Below the pieces are notes generated by a model. It worked only from the letters and a program-made list of their open reading frames with translations, was not told where the DNA came from and ran no database searches. DNA of 40,991 bases from Candidatus Krumholzibacteriota bacterium. GTDB lineage: Bacteria > Krumholzibacteriota > Krumholzibacteriia > JACNKJ01. Location of the stretch: contig JAFGBK010000055.1 in assembly GCA_016933175.1 (NCBI GenBank), positions 1 to 40,991 on the forward strand, read 5' to 3'. The stretch's first letter is position 1; every line of letters starts with the position of its first letter. A program made the position numbers and the translations under genes. Of this stretch, positions 8,309 through 17,186 are shown one piece after another.

Positions 8309-8875
8309 ATGGACGCTGCGATCCCGGACCGATTGCTGAAACTCGCGCGCTGGACCCTCGAGACCTGGTCACGGGACGAGGACTGGCGCCGGGGCGGCCC
8401 GGCCCTGACCGCCGACGAGGACCGGCCCGTGGACGGGCTCTTCGTCACCCTGACGCGGGCCGACGGGAGCCTGCGGGGCTGCATCGGCACTCTCGCGGCC
8501 CAGCCCTCCCTCGACCGGGCGCTGCGGGAAACCGCCGTCAGCGCGGCCGGCGCCGATCCCCGCTTCCCGCCCGTGAAGGGCGAAGAGCTGGCCGGCCTGC
8601 GCATCGCGGTGAGCATCCTGAGTCCGATGGAGCCGCTGGCGGAACCCGGAAGCGTGGAGATCGGCCGGGACGGACTCGTCATCGAGCGGGGCGGCCGGCG
8701 CGGCCTGTTCCTGCCGGAGGTCCCCGTGGAGGCCGGCTGGGATCGCGAGCGGTACCTGGAGGAACTCTGCCGCAAGGCCTTCCTGCCCCCGGGCGCCTGG
8801 CGCGATCCGGCCAGCCGCCTCTACCGCTTCACGACCCATCAGTTCAGCGAGGCGGGCGGTCCGGCGGAGGCGTGA
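8309..8875 (+). CDS. amrA: AMMECR1-domain protein (AmmeMemoRadiSam system protein A)
   Basis: This 188-residue cytoplasmic protein carries the AMMECR1 signature: GLFVTLTRADGSLRGCIGTL (LRGCIG core, about residues 55-60), then DPRFPPVKGEELAGLRIAVSILSP and RGLFLPEVPVEAGWDRERYLEEL. In bacteria this domain is often encoded with Memo and radical SAM partners (the AmmeMemoRadiSam trio), whose role is unsettled. No partner is visible here, so the gene stands alone. The start has a strong GGGAGGAGG ribosome site and an upstream promoter. Its 3' end overlaps the convergent glycosyltransferase gene by 32 bp. Confidence 0.9.
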   Translation: MDAAIPDRLLKLARWTLETWSRDEDWRRGGPALTADEDRPVDGLFVTLTRADGSLRGCIGTLAAQPSLDRALRETAVSAAGADPRFPPVKGEELAGLRIAVSILSPMEPLAEPGSVEIGRDGLVIERGGRRGLFLPEVPVEAGWDRERYLEELCRKAFLPPGAWRDPASRLYRFTTHQFSEAGGPAEA

Positions 8876-10952
8876 GCCCCGAGCGAGCACCCGGCAACGG
8901 CTGGCCGAGGATGGGCGCGTAGCGAAGCGCCCGCTGGATCCGCCGCCGCAACCGGTCGGCCCGGGCGGCGAGCGCCGGATCGGCCGCCAGCTCGGCGGCG
9001 GGCAGGGCGTCGAGCATGGCCAGGGCCGTGTCGTAGCGCTCCAGGTTCATGCCGGTGAGCTCCGCGCGGGTCACCAGAAGGTCCAGACGCGTCGCGTCGC
9101 CCGCCAGCTCCTCCTCGAGGCGTTGGATCTGGCTCTCCGTGCGCTCCTCCCAGTCGCTGACCTGGAGGCCCAGCACCTGCTGGAGAGTGTTGAGAGCCTC
9201 CTGGAGGCCTGGGTCCAGGACCAGGGCTCGCTCCAGGCAGGGCTTGGCGAGGAAGGGTCGGTTCACGCGCTGGTAGAAAGCCGCCAGGTTCCCGAAGGCG
9301 TGCCCCAGGGTCGGATCCAGGCTGCCGGCCCGCCACAGGCACTCCTCGATCCGATCCAGGTCATCCTCGCTGCGGGCCGTCTGCAGGTAGGCGTTCCCGA
9401 GGTTCTGCCAGGCCACCGCCGAGTCCATGTTCGCCCGCAGCGCCTGCTGGTTGTAGAGGATCACCTTCTCCCAGTCCGCCTGGCTGGCCCAGTAGTTGGC
9501 CAGGGTGATCCAGTCCTCGTGGAAGTCCACCGCCCGGACGAGGGGCAGGCGCACGATCGCCGTCGCGGCGACGAGGACGAGGACCGGCACGGGCAGCAGG
9601 CGCCAGCGGCGCGCGGCCAGCAGCCGGCCCAGCGTGGCCAGGCCGTAGCCCGCGAAGGGCAGCAGCCAGACGAGCAGGGGCATCCGGTAGCGGCTCGTGA
9701 TGAAGAAGAGGACCACGCTCGCGCCCACCACCAGGAGGCACCAGCCGGCCAGACGCGTGGCGCGGCTCCGCCGCAGGCCGAAGACCAGCCCCACCGCCGC
9801 CAGGGGCAGCACGAGCCAGTACCAGACCAGGGGGCCGCGCAGGACGGGAGCGAAGTACTCCCGGAAGAAGTAGATGTTGAAGTGATTGGGGATCTCGTAG
9901 TGATTGAGCAGCAGCCCCGTCTTGCGCAGGAGCTTGCCCGCCGCCTCGCCCGGCCGGGTCGTGAAGAACCGCCAGGCGCGGCCCGTCCAGAAACGGCTCA
10001 CGGCCGAGGGCTTCAGCGGACGCCCCGCGGCCTGCTCGGCGAAGCGATGGCTGGCGTGCTGCAGGTCGTACTGCATGCTCGCCGGTACGAGGAAGCCGCC
10101 CGTCGCGCTGGGATTGTTGCCGATGAAGAAGTTGATGCCGCCATTGCTGCTGATGAGCACCCAGTCGTCGCCCACGATGCGGTTGCGCAGCGTGAAGGGC
10201 ATGATGACCACCAGGAAGCCCGCGGCCAGCAGCGCGCCGCGCCGCCACGGCCAGGCCGCGGGCCGGCCCAGGGGGCGCAGGAATCCGATGGCCACCAGGA
10301 GCACGGGGGCCAGCAGGAGCAGGTTGGGCTTGCCCAGGGCCGCGAGCCCCACCAGGGCCCCGACGCCGAAGGCATGGCGCCCGGCCAGCTCCGGGCGGGC
10401 GAGGATCCACGCCGCCATGGACAGGAAGAAGAGCGACAGGGTGATCTCCAGCAGCTCGCCGGCGTAGAACAGGAAGGGCGCGTAGAGCAGCGCCAGGGCG
10501 GCCGTGGCCAGGGCCGCCCAGCGCCCGAAGAGCCGATGGGCCGCCAGCGCCAGGAACCCGACGGTCAGGGCCGAGAGCAGGGCCTGCACGACGCGGACCC
10601 ACCAGAGCCCCGCCTCGCCTCCGGGGCCCATGACCAGGGCCAGGAAGTAGGGATAGAGCGGCGCACTGTGGAAGCTGACGCCGCTGCCCCATAAGTCGCC
10701 GTTCAGGATGCCGTGGGCGCGCGACACGTAGAGGATGGAATCGCGGTGCGGCGCGTCGAAGAGCGCCTGGCCGCGCAGGGGAAGCAGATAGGCGACGCGC
10801 AGCGCCGCCGCGGCGGCGCTGGCGACGGCGAAGAGCAGCCGGCGGAAGCGCCGGTTCTCCGGCGCGTCCGGCGCATAGGCCTCGCCGTCCGGCGCGGGAC
10901 CCGCGGGGATGACGTCGTCCGGTCGCTTTTCTCGCTGGCGGCGCCTGGCCAT
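8844..10952 (-). CDS. membrane glycosyltransferase (GT39/ArnT-like) with C-terminal TPR region
   Basis: 702 residues from the ATG at 10952. After a cytoplasmic Arg-rich start there are about ten transmembrane helices to residue ~480, with an early luminal loop FDAPHRDSILYVSRAHGILNG. This layout is typical of lipid-linked-sugar glycosyltransferases of the PMT/ArnT superfamily. The C-terminal ~200 residues form TPR-like repeats (AVAWQNLGNAYLQTARSEDD, GHAFGNLAAFYQRVNRPF). It probably glycosylates proteins or envelope glycans; donor and acceptor are unknown. The start is fixed by CCGGAGGTGTTACAG before ATG and by a promoter at 10981-11009, which an upstream ATG at 11009 would overlap. Its 3' end overlaps AMMECR1. 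Confidence 0.82.
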   Translation of the reverse strand: MARRRQREKRPDDVIPAGPAPDGEAYAPDAPENRRFRRLLFAVASAAAAALRVAYLLPLRGQALFDAPHRDSILYVSRAHGILNGDLWGSGVSFHSAPLYPYFLALVMGPGGEAGLWWVRVVQALLSALTVGFLALAAHRLFGRWAALATAALALLYAPFLFYAGELLEITLSLFFLSMAAWILARPELAGRHAFGVGALVGLAALGKPNLLLLAPVLLVAIGFLRPLGRPAAWPWRRGALLAAGFLVVIMPFTLRNRIVGDDWVLISSNGGINFFIGNNPSATGGFLVPASMQYDLQHASHRFAEQAAGRPLKPSAVSRFWTGRAWRFFTTRPGEAAGKLLRKTGLLLNHYEIPNHFNIYFFREYFAPVLRGPLVWYWLVLPLAAVGLVFGLRRSRATRLAGWCLLVVGASVVLFFITSRYRMPLLVWLLPFAGYGLATLGRLLAARRWRLLPVPVLVLVAATAIVRLPLVRAVDFHEDWITLANYWASQADWEKVILYNQQALRANMDSAVAWQNLGNAYLQTARSEDDLDRIEECLWRAGSLDPTLGHAFGNLAAFYQRVNRPFLAKPCLERALVLDPGLQEALNTLQQVLGLQVSDWEERTESQIQRLEEELAGDATRLDLLVTRAELTGMNLERYDTALAMLDALPAAELAADPALAARADRLRRRIQRALRYAPILGQPLPGARSGLTPPPDRPPR

Positions 10953-10980
10953 CTGTAACACCTCCGGATCGTGCCCGAAT

Positions 10981-11009
10981 AACTTAGCGGGTCGCCCCTG
11001 GTGTCTCAA
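10981..11009 (-). promoter_or_regulatory. promoter of the glycosyltransferase gene
   Basis: On the minus strand TTGAGA (11004-11009) and TAAGTT (10981-10986) are 17 nt apart, about 28 nt upstream of the ATG at 10952. It excludes the upstream ATG at 11009 as the start. Confidence 0.55.
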
Positions 11010-11068
11010 GCCCCGCGGCGACCCCTGTCTGGCGCCACGGCGCCCCAGGCGGCCTCATGTGAAAGGGT

Positions 11069-11097
11069 TTGCGCCCGCCCGGAGCCGCCGCTACCAT
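11069..11097 (+). promoter_or_regulatory. possible promoter of the MacAB-like operon
   Basis: TTGCGC (11069-11074) and TACCAT (11092-11097) with 17-nt spacing, about 75 nt before the GTG at 11172. The hexamers are weak matches, so this is tentative. Confidence 0.35.
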
Positions 11098-11171
11098 GTT
11101 CCGGACGAGTTCTCCAAGAACCGCGCCGCGCGCCCGCCGCGGCCGCCGGTCCCTTCCCGAAAGGAAGCGCA

Positions 11172-12467
11172 GTGCTCAAGAAAGTCCTCATCCCCCTCGG
11201 CCTGGTCGTGATCGTCGCCATCTTCGTCGTCGTCAACCTCCAGCACCGCGAAAAGGCCACCGACGTCCGCACGGAGCCGGTCTCCCGCCTCGATCTCATC
11301 GAGCTGGCCAGCGCCTCGGGCAAGGTGCAGCCGAAGATCTCCGTGGACATCAGCGCCGACGTGACGGGCAAGATCGTGGCCGTCCACGCCGAGGAGGGCG
11401 ACGTCGTGAAGAGCGGTCAGCTCCTGCTCGAGATCGACCCGACCCAGTTCCGCGAGACCGTGCGCAGCCAGGAGGCCCAGTACCAGTCGTCACTGGCCGC
11501 CCTGCGCGAGGCCGAGGCCCGCCTCGAGCAGCAGGCGAGCGAGTGGGAGCGGGCCCAGGGTCTCTTCGCGGGCCAGGGCATCAGCACGCGGGATTACGAG
11601 TCGGCGCGCACATCGTACAAGCTGGCCGAGGCCCAGCTCGTCTCGGCCCAGCGCCGGGTGGACCAGAGCGCGGCCCTCCTCGAGCAGGGCCGCGACAATC
11701 TGGCCAAGACCTCGATCCGCGCGCCGATGGACGGCGTCGTGGTCCGCCGCGAGGCCGACGTGGGCGAGATCGCCATCCAGAGCAGCCTCAGCATCCAGGT
11801 GCTCATGGTCATCGCCGACCTCTCGGTGATGGAGGTGGAGGTCGACGTCGACGAGACCGAGATCCCGCGCGTGGACATCGGCCAGGCGGCGAGCGTCGAG
11901 ATCGACGCCTATCCGGACTCCACCTTCCACGGCCGGGTGACGGAGATCGCCAACAGCCCGCGCCAGGCCAGCACCGACCGGGGCGTGGACTTCAAGGTGG
12001 TCATCACCCTGGACCGCGGCTACACGGGCCTGCGCCCCGGGCTCTCGGCCACCGCCGAGATCACGACCGCCCGGCGCGACAGCGCCCTGGCCATCCCCAT
12101 CCAGGCCCTGACCATGCGCACCACCAAGACCCTGGAGTCCGAGCAGAGTCGCCTCCGGCGCCGCCTCGGCGACGCGGCGCCGGCAGACTTCGCCTTCACA
12201 GAGGACCAGAAGGAGGTCGAGGGCGTTCTCGTGGTCGCCGACGACCGCGCCCTCTTTGTCCCCGTGGCGACGGGCATCACCGGCGAGAAGCACTTCGAGG
12301 TGCTCAGCGGCCTGACCGGCGACGAGATCATCGTCACCGGGCCCATGCGCACGGTGCGCACCCTCACGCACGGCGAGCGCGTCAAGATCGAGCGCGGCAA
12401 GCAGGAGGACCGGGAGGAAGACGAGGAGCAGAGCTCAGGCGCCGGCGTCAGCGTGGACGTGGACTAG
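11172..12467 (+). CDS. periplasmic adaptor (MacA/HlyD family) of an ABC export system
   Basis: 431 residues starting at GTG 11172 (VLKKVLIPLG...), preceded by AAAGGAAGCGCA. A signal anchor (about residues 4-20) is followed by a lipoyl/barrel half (GKVQPKISVDISADVTGKIV), a coiled-coil hairpin (about residues 95-175, Glu/Gln/Ala-rich), the second lipoyl half (IRAPMDGVVVRREADVGE) and beta-barrel/membrane-proximal domains (GLRPGLSATAEI). This is the MacA-type order. It should bridge an inner-membrane transporter to the outer membrane. The tail is strongly acidic (EDREEDEEQSS). Two FtsX/MacB-type permeases follow at once, so they form one machine. Confidence 0.88.
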   Translation: MLKKVLIPLGLVVIVAIFVVVNLQHREKATDVRTEPVSRLDLIELASASGKVQPKISVDISADVTGKIVAVHAEEGDVVKSGQLLLEIDPTQFRETVRSQEAQYQSSLAALREAEARLEQQASEWERAQGLFAGQGISTRDYESARTSYKLAEAQLVSAQRRVDQSAALLEQGRDNLAKTSIRAPMDGVVVRREADVGEIAIQSSLSIQVLMVIADLSVMEVEVDVDETEIPRVDIGQAASVEIDAYPDSTFHGRVTEIANSPRQASTDRGVDFKVVITLDRGYTGLRPGLSATAEITTARRDSALAIPIQALTMRTTKTLESEQSRLRRRLGDAAPADFAFTEDQKEVEGVLVVADDRALFVPVATGITGEKHFEVLSGLTGDEIIVTGPMRTVRTLTHGERVKIERGKQEDREEDEEQSSGAGVSVDVD

Positions 12468-12469
12468 CC

Positions 12470-13705
12470 ATGCCGCTTATGGAGGGCATCCGCCTCGCGC
12501 TGTCCGCCATCTGGGCGCACAAGCTGCGATCCTTCCTGGTGATGCTGGGCAACGTCATCGCCGTGGCCAGCATCATCGCCGTCGTGTCCATCGTCGACGG
12601 CATGAACACCTACATGCACGAGAAGGTCTTCGAGCGTGGCAGCGGCGTCGTGAACCTGCAGCGCCTCGACGAGATGCAGATCCTGACCGACATCGACGCC
12701 TTCATGAAGACCATCTACAACCCGCCGCTGACCCTCGCGGACCGCGAGTACCTGCTGGACCGCCTGCCCTCGGCATCCTTCATCGGCGCCAGCCGCCGCA
12801 CGCGGGATCAGGTGCGCCGTGGCGACGAGCGTCTCCAGAGCGTGCCCGTCCGCGGCTACACCTCCGAGTATCCCTTCCTGGAAAAAGCCGACCTGTCCGC
12901 CGGCCGCCACTTCACCGAACTGGAGGTGCAGCGCAGCCGGCCCGTGGCTGTCATCGGCCACCACGTCGCCGAGGTACTCTTCCCCGGCGTCGATCCCCTC
13001 GGCCGCAAGATCAAGGTAGCCGACCGCCCCTACCAGGTCATCGGCGTGGCCGCCGAAAAGGGGCGGCTCCTCGGCGAGGACCAGGACACCTTCGTGACCA
13101 TCCCCATCAGCAGCTTCCAGAAGACCTACGGCCACCACGGGCGCGGGCGCTCGCTGACCATCACCATCAAGGCGCGCTCCCTGGACGCCGTGCCGGAGCT
13201 GATGGAGGAGATCCGCACGGCCATGCGCCTGCGCCACCACCTGCGGCCCGGCGAGGACGACGACTTCGCCATCACCTCCAGCGAGACCATGCTGGGGCTC
13301 TGGGACAAGATCAAGAACATCCTCCTCTCCGTGCTGATGATGGTCGTCGGCATCAGCGCCGTGGTGGCGGGCATCGTTATCATGAACATCATGCTGGTGA
13401 GCGTGCAGGAGCGGACGCGGGAAATCGGCATCCGCAAGGCCATCGGCGCCCGCTACGGAGACGTGCTCCGCCAGTTCCTCACCGAGGCCCTGACCCTGTC
13501 CATGACGGGCGGCATCCTCGGCATCCTCCTCGGCTACGGCGCGGCCGCCCTCATCGCCCACTTGAGCCCCCTGCCCTATGCCGCCAAGGTGTGGTCCATC
13601 CTGCTCGGCCTGGCCCTGACGGTGGCCGTCGGCGGCATCTTCGGCATCGTCCCGGCGCGCCGGGCGGCGCGCCTCGATCCCGTGGAGGCGCTGCACTATG
13701 AATGA
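12470..13705 (+). CDS. MacB-type ABC transporter permease (no ATPase domain), copy 1
   Basis: 411 residues with the MacB/LolC layout: one N-terminal helix (LRSFLVMLGNVIAVASIIAVV), a large periplasmic domain (about residues 45-280), and three C-terminal FtsX helices including the conserved cytoplasmic SVQERTREIGIRKAIGA segment. The protein ends LDPVEALHYE. It lacks Walker motifs, so an ATPase must come from elsewhere. The start at 12470 lies 2 nt after the adaptor stop; an ATG at 12479 is an alternative. Its end overlaps the next permease by 8 bp. The substrate is unknown; relatives export lipids, peptides or macrolides, or act mechanically. Confidence 0.88.
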   Translation: MPLMEGIRLALSAIWAHKLRSFLVMLGNVIAVASIIAVVSIVDGMNTYMHEKVFERGSGVVNLQRLDEMQILTDIDAFMKTIYNPPLTLADREYLLDRLPSASFIGASRRTRDQVRRGDERLQSVPVRGYTSEYPFLEKADLSAGRHFTELEVQRSRPVAVIGHHVAEVLFPGVDPLGRKIKVADRPYQVIGVAAEKGRLLGEDQDTFVTIPISSFQKTYGHHGRGRSLTITIKARSLDAVPELMEEIRTAMRLRHHLRPGEDDDFAITSSETMLGLWDKIKNILLSVLMMVVGISAVVAGIVIMNIMLVSVQERTREIGIRKAIGARYGDVLRQFLTEALTLSMTGGILGILLGYGAAALIAHLSPLPYAAKVWSILLGLALTVAVGGIFGIVPARRAARLDPVEALHYE

Positions 13706-14948
13706 GACGCGGCGGCGCCGAGCCCTCCTGGCGAGCCTGGGCGAGAACCTGCGCATGGCGCGCCACAGCCTCAAGGCCCACCGGGCGCGCTCCTGGCTGG
13801 TGATCCTGGGCGTCGCCCTCGGCGTCACCACCCTCATGACCATGGTCTCCATCATGCAGGGCCTCACCGGGCGCCTGGAATCGGAGATCATGTCCACGGA
13901 GACCACGCAGATCTACGTCACCCGCTACGACCCCTTCGAGGACGAGGACCGCGCGAGCGTCCGGCGCCGCGCGGAGCTGACCCTGGACGACGGCGAGGCC
14001 ATCGCCGCCGAGTGCCCCGCGGTGCGCTACGTGGACGTCCTGAGCCAGTTCGGCACGGTGGCGCGCTACGGCCCCGAGCGGGCCAGCCTGATGTCGATCA
14101 ACGGGGCCACACTCCACTACCAGGAGGTCAACGCCGACTTCGTCGAGGAGGGCCGCTTCTTCAACTCCGTGGAGTTCACCGGCGCCAGGGACGTCTGCGT
14201 CATCGGCCGCCAGCCCGCAGACAACCTCTTCGGCGGCCTGGATCCCATCGGCCGCAAGATCCGCGTCAACGAGCAGCAGGAGCTGACCGTCGTCGGCATC
14301 CTCCAGAAGCGGGAGAGCATCTTCGGCAGCCTGGGGACCAACTACCTGGTCATGCCCCTGACGACCTACCAGAAGCACTTCCCCTGGGCCATGGAGACCG
14401 CCATCATCGCCGTGCCGGAGGGCAACGAGCGGCTGGCGCCGGCCCGCGAGGAAGTGGAAGCCCTGCTGCGCATCCGCCACAAGCTGGGGCCCGGCGACGA
14501 GAACGACTTCCACGTCAGCACCCAGGACATGATGGTCGAGTTCACGCGCGAGCTCACCGGGCCCCTGACCCTGATCGGCGTGGTCCTGGCCTCCATCGGC
14601 CTCATGGTCGGCGGCATCGGTGTGATCACCATCATGCTGGTCAGCGTGCAGGAGCGGACGCGCGAGGTGGGCATCCGCATGGCCGTCGGCGGCACGCGGC
14701 GGGACATCCTCCAGCTCTTCCTCGTGGAGGCGGCCACGCTGACGGGCCTGGGCGGCGCGCTGGGCGTCGTGGCCGGCCTGGGCATCGCGCAGATCGTCCA
14801 CCTCGCCTTCCACGTGCCGGCCGCCGTGCCCCTGTTCTACATCCTCGGCGCGGTCCTGGTCTCGGCGGGCACCGGCATCTTCTTCGGCCTCTACCCGGCC
14901 GTGAAGGCCAGCCGCCTCGATCCCATCCAGTCGCTCAGCTACGAGTAG
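13698..14948 (+). CDS. MacB-type ABC transporter permease (no ATPase domain), copy 2
   Basis: A 416-residue paralogue of the preceding permease with the same plan: N-terminal helix (ARSWLVILGVALGVTTLMTMV), MacB periplasmic domain (residues ~60-290), three FtsX helices and VSVQERTREVGIRMAVGG. It ends LDPIQSLSYE, matching the end of copy 1. It overlaps copy 1 by 8 bp, and the next gene starts 3 bp after its stop. The two permeases probably form a heterodimer working with the upstream adaptor. No ATP-binding subunit is encoded in the cluster. Confidence 0.88.
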   Translation: MNETRRRRALLASLGENLRMARHSLKAHRARSWLVILGVALGVTTLMTMVSIMQGLTGRLESEIMSTETTQIYVTRYDPFEDEDRASVRRRAELTLDDGEAIAAECPAVRYVDVLSQFGTVARYGPERASLMSINGATLHYQEVNADFVEEGRFFNSVEFTGARDVCVIGRQPADNLFGGLDPIGRKIRVNEQQELTVVGILQKRESIFGSLGTNYLVMPLTTYQKHFPWAMETAIIAVPEGNERLAPAREEVEALLRIRHKLGPGDENDFHVSTQDMMVEFTRELTGPLTLIGVVLASIGLMVGGIGVITIMLVSVQERTREVGIRMAVGGTRRDILQLFLVEAATLTGLGGALGVVAGLGIAQIVHLAFHVPAAVPLFYILGAVLVSAGTGIFFGLYPAVKASRLDPIQSLSYE

Positions 14949-14951
14949 GCC

Positions 14952-17186
14952 ATGACCCTGCGCACCCGCCAGATCTTCGACTTCTATTGGCCCCTCATGC
15001 TCACCAGCCAGATGATGACCCTGGCGGCGCCCATCATCAACCTGGGCCTGGGCCGCAGCGCGCAGCCGGCCGTGCAACTCGCGGCCTACGCCGTGGGCTT
15101 CGGCCTGCTGGTCCTCCTCAACTCGCCGCTGTTCCCCCTGGTGCAGACCGTGGCCGTCATGGCGACGGGGCCGGCGAGCCGGCGCGACCTCTGGCGCCGC
15201 GGCCTGACAATGGGCAGCGCCATCTGCGCGTTCGAACTCCTGCTAGCCCTCTCGCCCGGGGGCGACGAGCTCATCGCACGCCTGATGGGCTCCACGCCGG
15301 CCGTGTCGGACCTGGCGCAGAAGGTGATCCTGGTGCAGAGCCCCATCCCCCTGCTGCTGCCCATCCGCTCGTTCTACTACGCGCTGTTCATGCGTCACCG
15401 CAACACGCGGATCATCACCCAGTCCACGGCCACGCGACTCGCCCTGCTCAGCGCCATCATCTTCGGCGCCCTCGGCTTCGGCCACCTGCCCGGCGCGGTT
15501 CTCGGCGCTTCGAGCCTGACCCTCGGCATCCTCACGGAGACCCTCTACGTGAGCTGGCGCGGGCGGCGCCTGCTGCGCCACCGCGCGCCCGGCATCGACG
15601 AGCTGCACCTGGACGGACCCGTGAGCTGGCGCGCCCTCGCCGGCTTCATCACTCCGCTGATGATCAGCACGATCACCTGGTCGGCCATGCGACCGGTGGT
15701 CAACGCCGTCATCGGCCGCGGCGCCGATCCGGATCTGGCCCAGGCCGGTTTCGGCTTCGTCTTCCCCCTTCTGGTCCTCTTCGCCTCGCCCCTGTGGTCC
15801 TTCCAGGGCACGGCGGTGGTCCTGGTCAAGGAGAAAGGCGACCTGCCCGTCCTCTTCCGCTTCGGCGCCGCCACCATGGCGATCTTCGCGGCGGCCATCG
15901 CCTGCTTCGCGTGGACGCCGCTCCGGAGCCTCATCGTCCACGGCGCCTACTCGCTCACGCCCGAACTGGCGTCCTACGTGGTGCCGGGTCTGATGCTGAT
16001 TCCCCTGCACCCGTTCGTCCTGGGCACGCGCTCCATCACCCAGGGCTTCCTGATGGGACAGCGCCGCACGCGCGTCATCGGCTGGGCCAGTGTCCTGCGC
16101 CTCGCCCTCGTGGCCGCCGTCGGCTTCCATGTGATCCGCGCGTTCCCCGGCGTCAACGGCGCGTTTCTGGGCACCCTGCTGCTGATCGCCGGCGATTCGG
16201 CGGAGACGGCCATCGAGCTGGCCGCCCTGGGCCGGGTCTGGCGCCGCATGGCGCCGGCCCTGGCGCCCGCGCGGAGCGCCGCGACGCTGCTGCTCGTCCT
16301 GCTGGTGCCGCTGCTGTCCTGCTCGCGGGCCACCGAGGACATGGTTCCGCTGCCCGGCGGTAGCTTCAAGATGGGCGACAGTTTCACCGAGGGCGGCTTG
16401 ACCGAACGGCCCGTGCACGAGGTGCAGCTCTCGCCATTCCTCCTGGCCCGGCACGAGGTCACCGTGGACCAGTTCCGCGCCTTCATGGAGGACACGGGCG
16501 GGCTGACCACCGCCGAGACCGCGCGGGCGGCGGGGGGCGCCGCCGACAGCGCCCCTTGCTGGTTTCGGCCGGGCTTCCCCCAGACCGGCGGCCATCCCGT
16601 CGTCTGCGTGAGCTGGCACGACGCCGTGGCCTACTGCAACTGGCGCAGCCGGCGCGAGGGACGACGTCCCTGCTACCGCGAGAAAAACGGCCGCGTCCTT
16701 TGCGACTTCACCGCCGGCGGCTACCGCCTGCCAACGGAGGCGGAGTGGGAATTCGCCGCCAGCGCCGGCGGGCAGCGGCGGCGCCATCCCTGGGGCGATG
16801 GTCCGCCCGTCGTCGGCGGCGCGCCGGCGGCCAACCTGGCCGACTCATCGGCGCAGCGCGTCGGCGCCGCCCCGGCCCACTGGTTCGGCTACGACGACGG
16901 CGCCGCCTGGACGGCGTCGGTCGGCAGCTACGCGGCGAACGCCCTGGGCATCCACGGCCTGGGCGGCAACGTCCGCGAATGGTGCTGGGACTTGCTGGAC
17001 GGAAGCGGCTACGAGTCCGGGCCGGCGGTGGATCCCACGGGCGCGCCCAAGGGTCCCTGGCGCGCCTGCCGCGGCGGAAGCTGGGCCGGCCCGCCCGACG
17101 AGGCCCGCGTCGCCGCCCGCGGCGGCCTGCCGCCGGACAGCACCTCGCTCCGCGTCGGCTTCCGCCTGGCGCGCTCCGTCCGCTAG
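14952..17186 (+). CDS. MATE-like membrane domain fused to FGE-like (SUMF1/PvdO) lipoprotein domain
   Basis: One continuous frame of 744 residues with two unlike halves. Residues ~1-430 hold about twelve hydrophobic helices arranged as in MATE/flippase-type transporters. Residues ~433-460 read like a fresh lipoprotein signal peptide (Met433, hydrophobic stretch, VPLLSC with Cys457). Residues ~465-744 are a formylglycine-generating-enzyme-like domain (VPLPGGSFKMGDS, ARHEVTVDQFRAFM, YRLPTEAEWEFAA, GGNVREWCWD, CRGGSW, VGFRLAR). The Cys pair that true sulfatase-activating FGEs carry after RGGS is absent ([15 protein letters not shown]), so classical FGE activity is doubtful. Either a real fusion or two genes with re-initiation at 16248. 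Last gene of the transporter cluster. Confidence 0.72.
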   Translation: MTLRTRQIFDFYWPLMLTSQMMTLAAPIINLGLGRSAQPAVQLAAYAVGFGLLVLLNSPLFPLVQTVAVMATGPASRRDLWRRGLTMGSAICAFELLLALSPGGDELIARLMGSTPAVSDLAQKVILVQSPIPLLLPIRSFYYALFMRHRNTRIITQSTATRLALLSAIIFGALGFGHLPGAVLGASSLTLGILTETLYVSWRGRRLLRHRAPGIDELHLDGPVSWRALAGFITPLMISTITWSAMRPVVNAVIGRGADPDLAQAGFGFVFPLLVLFASPLWSFQGTAVVLVKEKGDLPVLFRFGAATMAIFAAAIACFAWTPLRSLIVHGAYSLTPELASYVVPGLMLIPLHPFVLGTRSITQGFLMGQRRTRVIGWASVLRLALVAAVGFHVIRAFPGVNGAFLGTLLLIAGDSAETAIELAALGRVWRRMAPALAPARSAATLLLVLLVPLLSCSRATEDMVPLPGGSFKMGDSFTEGGLTERPVHEVQLSPFLLARHEVTVDQFRAFMEDTGGLTTAETARAAGGAADSAPCWFRPGFPQTGGHPVVCVSWHDAVAYCNWRSRREGRRPCYREKNGRVLCDFTAGGYRLPTEAEWEFAASAGGQRRRHPWGDGPPVVGGAPAANLADSSAQRVGAAPAHWFGYDDGAAWTASVGSYAANALGIHGLGGNVREWCWDLLDGSGYESGPAVDPTGAPKGPWRACRGGSWAGPPDEARVAARGGLPPDSTSLRVGFRLARSVR

